A DNA stretch of 64,000 nucleotides, from contig CBDCXF010000002.1 of NCBI GenBank assembly GCA_965223755.1, positions 124,001 through 188,000 on the forward strand. The letters run 5' to 3'. Below are positions 42,049 through 48,821 of this stretch, one piece after another. The stretch's first letter is position 1; every line of letters starts with the position of its first letter. The notes beneath the pieces were generated by a model. That model had not been told where the DNA came from and did not search any database. It worked only from the letters and a program-made list of their open reading frames with translations. The stretch comes from CBDCXF01 sp965223755 (GTDB lineage Bacteria > Acidobacteriota > Thermoanaerobaculia > Multivoradales > JAHEKO01). A program made the position numbers and the translations under genes.

Positions 42049-43138
42049 CTCGGCGGTAGAAGGGTGTATCGCAAACTCGCGCGCCCACCGACCGACTGCG
42101 AATCTCGACTTCCACTTCGTTACCCACGGTAGCCCGCTCAGGTGCTACATAGGCAAGAGCAATGGCCTTGTTCAGAGTCGGACTCATGGTTCCGCTGGTG
42201 ACCACCCCCACAACTTCACCGTCGGCGAGGACTCGGTAGTCGGCGCGCGGAATGCCGCGATCGGTCATCTCCAATCCCACCAACTTGCGCTGAACGCCAA
42301 CAGCTTTCTGTTCCTGCAACGCCTCACGGCCGATGAAGTCTCCCGCCTTCCACTTGACGACCCAATGCAGCCCGGCTTCCAACGGCGTGGTTTCGTCGTC
42401 GAGCTCGTGTCCGTAGAGAGCCATCGCTGCTTCCAAACGCAGGGTGTCGCGCGCCCCCAGGCCGCACGGCAAAAGATCAACCTTCTGACCCGTTTCGCGG
42501 AGCTGCTGCCACACCTCTGGGGCGTCCTCATTGGCGATGTAGAGCTCGAAGCCATCTTCGCCGGTGTAGCCAGTGCGCGAGATGATCGCCCCTGAACGGC
42601 CGACGACTCCGTTGGCAAAGTGGTAGTAACGAATCGCGGAAAGATCGGTCTCGGTCAAGGTCTGCAGAACCTCCTCCGCCGCCGGTCCTTGCAGGGCCAG
42701 GAGTGCGGTGCCCAGACTCAAGTCGTCGACGGCTACGGCGCCTGCGTGCTCCTGAATCCACTCCAGAGCGCGGAGCCGATTGGAAGCGTTGACCACCAAC
42801 ATCCACTCGCGTTCGTCAATGCAGTAGACCAAGATGTCATCGATGTAGGTGCCGCGCTCCGTCAGCAGGCCGCTGTAGTGCGCGCGCCCTGGCTTGAGGC
42901 TCAACACATTGTTGGGGGTAAGCCGCTGCACCAGCTCCGTGGCACCGGCACCGCGGACCGCGATCTGCCCCATGTGGGATACGTCGAAGAGGCCGGCCCG
43001 TTCGCGCACTGCGCGATGCTCATCGATCAAACTTCCATAGCGAACCGGCATGTTCCAGCCTGCAAACTCGACGAAACGAGCCCCTTCTTGGCCGTGGACG
43101 GCGTGAAGGGGTGTCTGCAAAACTTGGCTGTCGGTCAT
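42035..43138 (-). CDS. gcvT: Aminomethyltransferase (glycine cleavage T protein)
   Basis: 367 residues from the ATG at 43138. Moves the methylene group from GcvH to tetrahydrofolate. Seen: TPLHAVHGQEGARFVEFAGWNMPVRYGSLIDEHRAVRERAGLFDVSHMGQIAVRG, ERGTYIDDILVYCIDEREWMLVVNASN, SRTGYTGEDGFELYI, and GLGARDTLRLEAAMALYGHELDDETTPLEAGLHW, all family landmarks. First gene of the gcvT-H-PA-PB cluster. I looked for a glycine riboswitch in the leader and did not find one. Confidence 0.97.
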   Translation of the reverse strand: MTDSQVLQTPLHAVHGQEGARFVEFAGWNMPVRYGSLIDEHRAVRERAGLFDVSHMGQIAVRGAGATELVQRLTPNNVLSLKPGRAHYSGLLTERGTYIDDILVYCIDEREWMLVVNASNRLRALEWIQEHAGAVAVDDLSLGTALLALQGPAAEEVLQTLTETDLSAIRYYHFANGVVGRSGAIISRTGYTGEDGFELYIANEDAPEVWQQLRETGQKVDLLPCGLGARDTLRLEAAMALYGHELDDETTPLEAGLHWVVKWKAGDFIGREALQEQKAVGVQRKLVGLEMTDRGIPRADYRVLADGEVVGVVTSGTMSPTLNKAIALAYVAPERATVGNEVEVEIRSRSVGARVCDTPFYRRAGKS

Positions 43139-43280
43139 AGGCGTTTCCAGAGCTGAATGAGGCGGCAAACTATCACAGCGCAGAGGCGTTTCTCACCACG
43201 TCAACAGCTCCGCAAGCGCTCGCCACCGAGGTCACTAAGTTGCTCAAATTCAAGGCCTTATGCGCCCAGTTCACATTTTC

Positions 43281-43476
43281 TGTGGATACCCGACCTGCTA
43301 CTGCGAAATCAAGCCGATGACTTTCCAAGGTCGATAATCGTAAATTATTGATAAATAAACACTTAAATAACTTCGCACAGCCTCTTGGGCGATCTGCATA
43401 AGTGCCTTGACCAGCGCGACTTGCAGGTGAGCCAGGGGCTTTTTCCTCAGGCTTATCCACAGATGCCTGTGGACAT
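43281..43476. other. AT-rich region with DnaA-box-like sites (possible origin or DnaA-regulated site)
   Basis: A perfect E. coli-type DnaA box TTATCCACA at 43453-43461, a one-mismatch box in the other orientation TGTGGATAC at 43281-43289, and TGTGGACAT at 43468-43476. Between them, 43331-43372 is strikingly AT-rich (for example TAAATTATTGATAAATAAAC) in a GC-rich genome. The last two boxes form an inverted repeat CCACAG-ATGC-CTGTGG. No dnaA, dnaN, gidA or rpmH is nearby. It lies in the 350-bp gap between gcvT and the phosphoesterase gene, which holds no gene. Confidence 0.4.
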
Positions 43477-43488
43477 CGTTGCAGTGCT

Positions 43489-44295
43489 CTAGCCGCGAGA
43501 TCCGCGCCGCCAATCCCAGCTCAGATCGCGCTCGAAACTGCCGGATTCGGGATTGAATCGGTGGCGACGCACGTGCACCTTCTCGCCATCTAAACGCACC
43601 CAATAGCAGGAGTTGCTTCCGCGCTCGCGCCCCCTGCCCCGGTTCGACGTGGCGGTGCCAGCGTGGAGGATGGGAACATCGACTTCGACTCTCGGAAAGG
43701 TGTCGCTGGCCCATGCCATGTAGCTGATGTGCAGGTGTCCGGAGAGCACCAGGTCCACGGAATGGCGTGACAGAGCCTCCACCAACCGACCCGCTCCCGA
43801 CAGTATCTTGCGCGGCGAGGAATCAGGGCCCGGAACGATCTCATGGTGCACCACCACCACCTTCCATCGCTGGCCGGCCTGGCTGAGGCGGTCTTCGAGG
43901 CGCGCCACCTGCCGCGCGCTCACGCGGCCGTCTTTGACCGTCGAACGGATCGCCGAGTTCGCGCCAATGACCACGATGTCGTCGTTCTCCCAAGTCGGCT
44001 CCAACTCGGACGAGAAGTGGTTGCGGTAAGCGGACAGCGGCGCCAGCCAGCGCTCCCAAACTCGGTATTGAGGTACATCGTGGTTGCCCGGCACAGCCAA
44101 GACCGGCGCTGGCAAGTCGTCCACAAACTCCCGCGCCGCAGCAAACTGCGACGGTTTGGCCCGTTGGGTCAGGTCGCCGGATATAACGATCAGGTCCGGT
44201 GGCTGCGCTGCCACCCAGGTGTCGATCGCCGACCGCACCTCGGCGCGATGCGGAGGTCCGAAATGGACATCCGACAGGTGCAGAATTTCGGTCAC
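43489..44295 (-). CDS. Metallophosphoesterase (calcineurin-like, CpdA type)
   Basis: 268 residues, GTG start. Metal-binding blocks in order: ILHLSDVHFGPPHR (D-x-H), VISGDLTQRAKPSQF (GD), VPGNHDVPQYR (GNHD), VVVHHEIVP (H), LSGHLHISYM (GHxH). The pattern matches the cyclic-AMP phosphodiesterase CpdA and related 3',5'-nucleotide or lipid-A-like phosphatases. The substrate is undetermined. Cytoplasmic; no signal peptide. Confidence 0.93.
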   Translation of the reverse strand: MTEILHLSDVHFGPPHRAEVRSAIDTWVAAQPPDLIVISGDLTQRAKPSQFAAAREFVDDLPAPVLAVPGNHDVPQYRVWERWLAPLSAYRNHFSSELEPTWENDDIVVIGANSAIRSTVKDGRVSARQVARLEDRLSQAGQRWKVVVVHHEIVPGPDSSPRKILSGAGRLVEALSRHSVDLVLSGHLHISYMAWASDTFPRVEVDVPILHAGTATSNRGRGRERGSNSCYWVRLDGEKVHVRRHRFNPESGSFERDLSWDWRRGSRG

Positions 44296-44319
44296 AGGAT
44301 TGGGGGAAGCTGAGAGGTC

Positions 44320-44643
44320 CTAGCGCGGACGGCCGACGAAGCTGTCGACCCCTTCACTGAGGCCAGCGACCGCCCCATCGAGGAGATCGTCGAGCATTTC
44401 GCGCCCGTGTCGACTGCCGAGAAGATAGCCGAGGCCGGCGGCGGCGCCGATCGCGAACAGAGGATGGCGGCGAACGATGCCTCGCCAGTCGAGGTCGACC
44501 GGCAGGACTTCGTCCACCAGTTGGTCCAGCAGCGAGGCGTCTTGGCCGCCGGTAGCGTCAGTGTCCGGCAAGCCTGTACGCTGACTGGTAGCTCGCTGAC
44601 TGGCGGCCTGCTGCTGGGCAGGTCGTTGCCGGGCCCAACCCAT
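44320..44643 (-). CDS. Small membrane-anchored protein, partner of the DUF883 protein
   Basis: 107 residues from the ATG at 44643 (TGATG junction with the upstream stop). N-terminal half is Gln/Arg/Asp-rich and disordered. Then WRGIVRRHPLFAIGAAAGLGYLLGSRHGREML, a short glycine-rich TM helix, and a terminal amphipathic helix. The HPLFAIGAAAGLGYLLG segment resembles the C-terminal membrane anchor of YqjD/DUF883-type proteins. Paired with the next gene upstream. Confidence 0.75.
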   Translation of the reverse strand: MGWARQRPAQQQAASQRATSQRTGLPDTDATGGQDASLLDQLVDEVLPVDLDWRGIVRRHPLFAIGAAAGLGYLLGSRHGREMLDDLLDGAVAGLSEGVDSFVGRPR

Positions 44644-44969
44644 CAACGGCGGCCGCGAATCAACAAGCCCAGCACGAAGCCGGCCGCGGCCGCGATGATG
44701 ACCGACCGGCCGGGGTTGTCATTGACATAGGTCGTGACATCGTCGGTGAGGTCATCGAGGTCCTTGCGGACTCGGTCGACTCCCGCTTTGAGGTTGTCGA
44801 CAGCGACTTCGCGGGTGGCGCTAGAACGCTCACCAGCGGCTTTGGCTACGTCGGAGACTCGACGCCCAACCCGACCGCCGACTTCACTCAGCTTTTGGCG
44901 GGCCTGATCGACGCGTCCGGACCCTTCGCTTTCAGAGGTGAGATCTGAGGTGTTTGCAGTGTCTTCCAT
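44643..44969 (-). CDS. DUF883 (ElaB/YqjD-like) membrane-anchored protein
   Basis: 108 residues from the ATG at 44969; the longer in-frame form is not conserved. Long charged amphipathic helix (VDQARQKLSEVGGRVGRRVSDVAKAAGERS...) and the classic end YVNDNPGRSVIIAAAAGFVLGLLIRGRR, the DUF883 C-terminal membrane anchor. E. coli YqjD/ElaB bind ribosomes and the inner membrane in stationary phase; a similar role here is only a suggestion. Confidence 0.88.
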   Translation of the reverse strand: MEDTANTSDLTSESEGSGRVDQARQKLSEVGGRVGRRVSDVAKAAGERSSATREVAVDNLKAGVDRVRKDLDDLTDDVTTYVNDNPGRSVIIAAAAGFVLGLLIRGRR

Positions 44970-45123
44970 AGGTACAAGCATACCAGCGCGCCACAGAGCT
45001 TGGCGCCGCTGTGATGCCAACCATGGGGTGACTACCAGCTCCGGTCTCACAGGTACGCCACAGTGGATTCTGTCGCTGCGTTGGGCTCAAGTAGAGACCT
45101 GCACTGCTTCGCAGCGGGGCGAT

Positions 45124-45339
45124 TCAAGTCTCTTTTCGACGAATTTCGTAGACCGGATGCTCGGCAAAGATCAAAGTATGGCCAGTCATGCGGCACCAGG
45201 CAGGCAAGTCTGTAGCCACGCCCGAGTCATGGGCGGTGATCCTGAGCGTGTCGCCAGGGCTTAACTGATTGACTTTGCGCGCCAAGTCGAAAACAAAACG
45301 CCCGCAACCGGCATTCCCTGCGTCCCATTCTCGCTTCAT
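45124..45339 (-). CDS. TusA-like sulfurtransferase-fold protein
   Basis: 71 residues from the ATG at 45339, with GGAG at a suitable distance. KREWDAGNAGCGRFVFDLARKVNQLSPGDTLRITAHDSGVATDLPAWCRMTGHTLIFAEH follows the TusA/SirA fold: beta strand, Cys13-like residue in AGCGRF, helix, L-x-PGDxLxI strand, D-x-DLPAWCRxTGH. The usual Cys-Pro motif is replaced by Cys-Gly. TusA proteins relay persulfide sulfur. Divergent from the DsrE-family gene, which suggests a common sulfur-handling task. Confidence 0.82.
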   Translation of the reverse strand: MKREWDAGNAGCGRFVFDLARKVNQLSPGDTLRITAHDSGVATDLPAWCRMTGHTLIFAEHPVYEIRRKET

Positions 45340-45377
45340 CAAAGAATCTCCAAATTGTGCTTCGTTGTGACGGGCAA

Positions 45378-45405
45378 TTGTCCTGCTAGCTAACTTGCAT
45401 AGAAT
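45378..45405 (+). promoter_or_regulatory. Sigma70-type promoter for the DsrE-family gene
   Basis: TTGTCC (45378-45383), 16-bp spacer, TAGAAT (45400-45405), about 90 bp upstream of the ATG at 45498, leaving a long leader that contains the hairpin at 45432-45456. Confidence 0.55.
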
Positions 45406-45431
45406 AACCGCAGTTGTCCTTCGCGAGGTGT

Positions 45432-45456
45432 GCTGTTCGGCGAGTAGCCGAACAGC
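45432..45456 (+). other. Strong leader hairpin upstream of the DsrE-family gene
   Basis: GCTGTTCGGC-GAGTA-GCCGAACAGC: perfect 10-bp arms, 5-nt loop, no T-run, about 40 bp before the ATG. It lies in the likely 5' untranslated region. Could stabilise the mRNA or act as a regulatory element. It is not a known riboswitch as far as I can see. Confidence 0.7.
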
Positions 45457-45497
45457 GTTGGATTTTCCGCAGTAGAAAGGAAAGAAAAGGAAAGACT

Positions 45498-45866
45498 ATG
45501 GAAAACAAGCAAAAGATCGTTCTGGTGATTTCGCGAGGCTTCGATGACGAGCGCTCGTCGGTGGCCTGGAGCATTGCCAACGCCAGTGTTGCCTCCGACT
45601 TCGAGGTCACTGTTTTCTTAGTGGCTGCCGGAGTGGACTGGGTGCGCAAAGGCGCATCTGGTGAGGCCCGACTCAATCCTCTCGATCCCCCCATTGGAGA
45701 GATGATCGACAACGTAATGTCTAGCGGCGGCGCGGTTCTAGTTTGCCCTCCCTGCGCGAAAGTTCGAGGTTACGACGAGGACAGCCTCGTCGAGGGGGTC
45801 ACCTTGGCCGGCGCGCCAGCCATGCTCGAAGTTGTCAAGCAGGGTGCCAGCACCTTGAGTTTTTAG
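45498..45866 (+). CDS. DsrE/DsrF-like family protein
   Basis: 122 residues from the ATG at 45498 (AAAGGAAAG upstream). KIVLVISRGFDDERSSVAWSIANASVASDFEVTVFLVAAGVDWVRKG, then GEMIDNVMSSGGAVLVCPPCAKVRGYDEDSLVEGVTLAGAPAMLEVVKQGASTLSF: the DsrE flavodoxin-like fold with a Cys-containing loop (CPPC). DsrE/TusD proteins accept sulfur from TusA-like donors; some act as peroxiredoxin-like or multidrug-sensing factors. Divergent TusA-like gene and downstream methyltransferase suggest a sulfur-transfer or thio-methylation group. Confidence 0.88.
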   Translation: MENKQKIVLVISRGFDDERSSVAWSIANASVASDFEVTVFLVAAGVDWVRKGASGEARLNPLDPPIGEMIDNVMSSGGAVLVCPPCAKVRGYDEDSLVEGVTLAGAPAMLEVVKQGASTLSF

Positions 45867-45906
45867 CCTGACTGTTGGCTCAAGGACAGGTCAGAGACGG
45901 CTCTCG

Positions 45907-46731
45907 ATGAGATCCGGGAGCGGCGCAGGTTCGTGCATGGAGGATTGTTGCGACTTCATTAGTGGATGTGAGCTCTCCCAACACCCGGAGGTCAAACGTC
46001 TTGAAACATCAGTGTTGGGATGTGATTACGGGGGAACGAGTTGGACCACACGCGATCAGGTAGACGACTTGGTCGGCAGTTTGGAACTCGATGCGGACAG
46101 CAACCTTCTCGAAATCGGAGCGGGTTCGGGATGGCCGGGGCTGCTAGTAGGCCAGTTGAGCGGCTGTCTCGTCACGTTCCTCGATATCCCCCTCAATGGC
46201 CTCGCGTACGCACGGCAACGGGCAGACACAGATGGTCTGGCTGCCAGAGTGCACCTCGTTTGTGGAAGCGGGACGGCGCTACCGTTGCCTGACGAGGCTT
46301 TTGACAAGGTCAGTCACTCTGACGTTTTGTGTTGTCTGCCAGACAAAGCTGAGATGCTTCGTGAATGCCGCCGTGTCGCAAACGCCGCGGCTCGCATGCA
46401 CTTCGCTGTCCTTTTGCCGGCCCCAGGAATCTCGCAAGCGGCACTCACCGAGGTCATTGAAGTGGGTCCTCCTTTCGTGACGACCGATGGCGATTATGCT
46501 CATCTCTTGACTGCAGCCGGCTGGTGCCTTGAGCGGCGCGAGACGGTCAGCCATGAATTTCTCGCCAGTCTTGAGAGTTTGTCTACTGGCTTGGAGGCCG
46601 AATCGGAACTGTTTGCGACGGTGATGGGCCCTGACGTATTCGAGGGGCAACTTGAGAAGCGAAAGCGCCAAGCCGAAGCGGTGCGCCGCGGTTGGTTGGT
46701 ACGCGAAGTCTTCTTGGCTTCCGCCTGCTAA
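45907..46731 (+). CDS. Class I SAM-dependent methyltransferase
   Basis: 274 residues from the ATG at 45907 (an ATG at 45937 is also possible). Motif I NLLEIGAGSGWPGLLVGQLSGCLVTFLDIPLNGLAYARQRA, motif II-like GSGTALPLPDEAFDKVSHSDVLCCLPDKAEMLRECRRVANAAARMHFAVLLPAP, typical Methyltransf_11 fold. The N-terminus is Cys-rich (MEDCCDFISGC) and the C-terminal part helical. It lies 40 bp after the DsrE gene on the same strand, so the two are likely co-transcribed. Substrate unknown. Confidence 0.88.
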   Translation: MRSGSGAGSCMEDCCDFISGCELSQHPEVKRLETSVLGCDYGGTSWTTRDQVDDLVGSLELDADSNLLEIGAGSGWPGLLVGQLSGCLVTFLDIPLNGLAYARQRADTDGLAARVHLVCGSGTALPLPDEAFDKVSHSDVLCCLPDKAEMLRECRRVANAAARMHFAVLLPAPGISQAALTEVIEVGPPFVTTDGDYAHLLTAAGWCLERRETVSHEFLASLESLSTGLEAESELFATVMGPDVFEGQLEKRKRQAEAVRRGWLVREVFLASAC

Positions 46732-46850
46732 CGTGCAGTCGGCTGCTCTAGTGGAACACCAGTCCCAGGACTTATTGGTTCAGGAGGCGTCCATATCGGC
46801 GGCCAGTTGATCCGCATTGGCCTGAAGTGGCACAATCGCCGGCCCGCCGT

Positions 46851-46925
46851 GGGGCAGTAGCTCAGCGGGAGAGCACCACGTTCGCAACGTGGGGGTCGAG
46901 GGTTCAAATCCCTTCTGCTCCACCA
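46851..46925 (+). tRNA. tRNA-Ala (anticodon CGC)
   Basis: 75 nt including encoded CCA (46923-46925). Cloverleaf: acceptor GGGGCAG/CTGCTCC, D-arm GCTC-AGCGGGA-GAGC, anticodon stem CCACG-TTCGCAA-CGTGG giving anticodon CGC (codon GCG), T-arm GAGGG-TTCAAAT-CCCTT. The G3-U70 wobble pair, the alanine identity element, is present. A repeated element follows directly. Confidence 0.97.
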
Positions 46926-46926
46926 T

Positions 46927-47289
46927 TCCTCCATTTCATTTCGGAATGTTGGCCCAGAAGGGATTTTGCCAAGCAATTTGGCACCTCGTGCCAAATTGGG
47001 AACAAATCCCTCCGAAGACTCAACCAATTTCCACTCACCCCCGGAATGTTGGCCCAGAAGGGATTCTGGGTGACGGCTTGGCCAAAGTCCAAGGCGGAAC
47101 ATAAATCCCGACGAGAAACCACCGTCCTCCATTTCAGTCTGGTGTCGTAGAAGGGATTTTGCCAAGCAATTTGGCACCTTGTGCCAAATTGGGAACAAAT
47201 CCCTCCGAAGACTCAACCAATTTCCACTCACCTCGGAATGTTGGCCCAGAAGGGATTCTGGGTGACGACTTGGCCAAAGGCCAAGGCGG
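46927..47289. repeat. Two long direct repeats behind tRNA-Ala, each with a perfect hairpin
   Basis: Copy A 46927-47097 and copy B 47125-47289 (about 170 bp) are nearly identical over most of their length. Each contains a perfect 10-bp hairpin AATTTGGCAC-N3-GTGCCAAATT (46975-46997, 47168-47190). Inside are inverted copies of the tRNA T-arm sequence: AGAAGGGATTTTG is the complement of CAAAATCCCTTCT, differing by one base from the tRNA's TCAAATCCCTTCT. The motif GGAATGTTGGCCCAGAAGGG itself occurs at 46943, 47043 and 47236. No credible gene lies here. Confidence 0.88.
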
Positions 47290-47330
47290 GACACGATCCC
47301 TCAGTAAATCGACCGAACCGTTTCTCCGTT

Positions 47331-47810
47331 TTACTCCGAAATTTCGAGCATGGCTTCGTAATCCGATCGTTCGACATCCTCGAACTCACCCGGATAGGGA
47401 TGGACGTCAACCAACCGAATTGTGGTCCCGTCGATCTCAGTCTGCCGGTCGTCATCGGTCTTGGTGCTCAGACGCAGTCGCTCCCGTTCACCATCCAGCT
47501 TCCAGACTTCGAGGTGCACGACTGCCTCGCCTTGCCAGATGCACTGCGCTCCGCGTGGGCAACGGGAGTCTTCAAGATCGACCCACAGCATGGTCAGGTC
47601 CTGGATCGTTTGTTCGACGTCCAGTTGCAAAAGAACCGTCGTCGCATCTTCCGAACCCTTCTCGTCTTCCCCTCCCGAAGATTGGGGCGTAGAGCCTGCC
47701 GGCGAGGCAGCACCGCTGCTCGAACCGCAGCCGACGGCTCCCGTCCAACTCATGACTACCAAACCGACAATAGCCAGCCATAACGTTCGCTGAACCGATT
47801 GTGATCGCAC
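47331..47810 (-). CDS. Lipoprotein of unknown function
   Basis: 159 residues from the GTG at 47810, which has GGAGGG upstream; longer in-frame starts (47843, 47927) lack this and overlap the divergent rfbF region. Lipobox in LAIVGLVVMSWTGAVGC, then a Gly/Ser/Glu-rich disordered linker, then a domain with TTVLLQLDVEQTIQDLTMLWVDLEDSRCPRGAQCIWQGEAVVHLEVWK. The DSRCPxGxQCIWxGEA motif occurs in many small exported proteins of unknown role; its two Cys probably form a disulfide. Divergent from rfbF. Confidence 0.82.
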   Translation of the reverse strand: MRSQSVQRTLWLAIVGLVVMSWTGAVGCGSSSGAASPAGSTPQSSGGEDEKGSEDATTVLLQLDVEQTIQDLTMLWVDLEDSRCPRGAQCIWQGEAVVHLEVWKLDGERERLRLSTKTDDDRQTEIDGTTIRLVDVHPYPGEFEDVERSDYEAMLEISE

Positions 47811-47940
47811 GATTTTTCCCTCCGAGTCGACGCTAGCACGCATCAATAGGCCGCTACACCCATAGGCCTCACCGATCCAAGGTACGATGTTGCGACCCTT
47901 AGAGCCCAACAGCGATAAGGTGGCCAACGAGGAGTTTTCA

Positions 47941-48717
47941 ATGAAGGTAGTGATCTTGGCGGGAGGTTATGGAACTCGCCTCAGCGAAGAAACCGGCGTA
48001 CGCCCCAAGCCGTTGGTGGAGATCGGCGGACAGCCGATTCTCTGGCACATCATGAAGATCTATTCTGCGCACGGCCTCAACGACTTTGTTATCTGCTGTG
48101 GCTACAAGGGTTATCTGATCAAGGAGTACTTTGCCAATTACTTTCTGCACACCTCAGACGTCACCTTCGATGTACAGAACAACGAAATGGAGGTGCATCG
48201 TCGCAGCGCCGAGCCTTGGCGGGTGACGTTGGTGGACACCGGGCGCGACACCATGACCGGCGGGCGCATCGGCCGCGTTCGCGAGCATCTCGACAATGCA
48301 CCTTTCTGCCTCACCTACGGCGACGGGGTCAGCGACATCGACGTAACCGCCGAAATCGAGTTTCATCGCAGCCAATCCGCCTGGATCACCTTGACCGCCG
48401 TCCAGCCTCCCGGCCGTTTTGGAACCTTTGAACTTAAGGACGGCCAGAACAAGATCCACTCGTTTCATGAGAAACCGGACGGCGACGGAGCCTGGATCAA
48501 CGGCGGTTTCTTTGTCTGCGAGCCCGAGGCTCTGGACTTGATCGATGGCGACGACACCATCTGGGAGAGGGAACCGATGCAGAGAGCCGCCCACAAGGGA
48601 CGCATGGCGGCCTACCGGCACACCGGCTTCTGGCATCCCATGGACACCCTTCGGGACCGGCAGTATCTCGAAAATCTGTGGGCTGACAGCCCAGCCCCTT
48701 GGCAAGTCTGGGACTGA
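47941..48717 (+). CDS. rfbF: Glucose-1-phosphate cytidylyltransferase
   Basis: 258 residues from the ATG at 47941 (GAGGAG upstream). Makes CDP-glucose, first step to CDP-3,6-dideoxyhexoses of O-antigen. Seen: MKVVILAGGYGTRLSEETGVRPKPLVEIGGQPILWHIMKIYSAHGLNDFVICCGYKGYLIKEYF, LTYGDGVSDIDV, HEKPDGDGAWINGGFFVCEPEAL, WEREPMQRAAHKGRMAAYRHTGFWHPMDTLRDRQYLENLW. All diagnostic. No CDP-glucose 4,6-dehydratase follows; the next gene is rmuC. The 3' end forms the first unit of a tandem array. Confidence 0.96.
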   Translation: MKVVILAGGYGTRLSEETGVRPKPLVEIGGQPILWHIMKIYSAHGLNDFVICCGYKGYLIKEYFANYFLHTSDVTFDVQNNEMEVHRRSAEPWRVTLVDTGRDTMTGGRIGRVREHLDNAPFCLTYGDGVSDIDVTAEIEFHRSQSAWITLTAVQPPGRFGTFELKDGQNKIHSFHEKPDGDGAWINGGFFVCEPEALDLIDGDDTIWEREPMQRAAHKGRMAAYRHTGFWHPMDTLRDRQYLENLWADSPAPWQVWD

Positions 48718-48783
48718 AGACCGAATATGGGACTGAAGACCAAATCTGGGATTGAAGACCAAGTTTGGGACTGAGGACATAAG
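48709..48783. repeat. 19-bp tandem array starting in the rfbF stop codon region
   Basis: Units TGGGACTGAAGACCAAATC start at 48709, 48728, 48747 and 48766. The first unit contains the last Trp-Asp codons and the TGA stop (48715-48717) of rfbF. Same arrangement as at 3247 and 42019. It occupies most of the gap to rmuC. Confidence 0.9.
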
Positions 48784-48821
48784 ACTGCAGGTATCGAATT
48801 GAGTGAAGGACGTCGGCTGAC

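Noticed and set aside
43139..43488. Glycine riboswitch upstream of gcvT
   Set aside because: I looked for the tandem aptamer core with its conserved GGAGAG...CUCUCAGG-type helices and found none; the region is AT-rich with DnaA-like boxes.
46728..47294. 188-residue minus-strand frame containing RRDLNPRPPRCERGALPLSYCP
   Set aside because: This stretch is the well-known artefact of translating the antisense of a tRNA gene; the rest is the non-coding 170-bp repeat. Not a gene.
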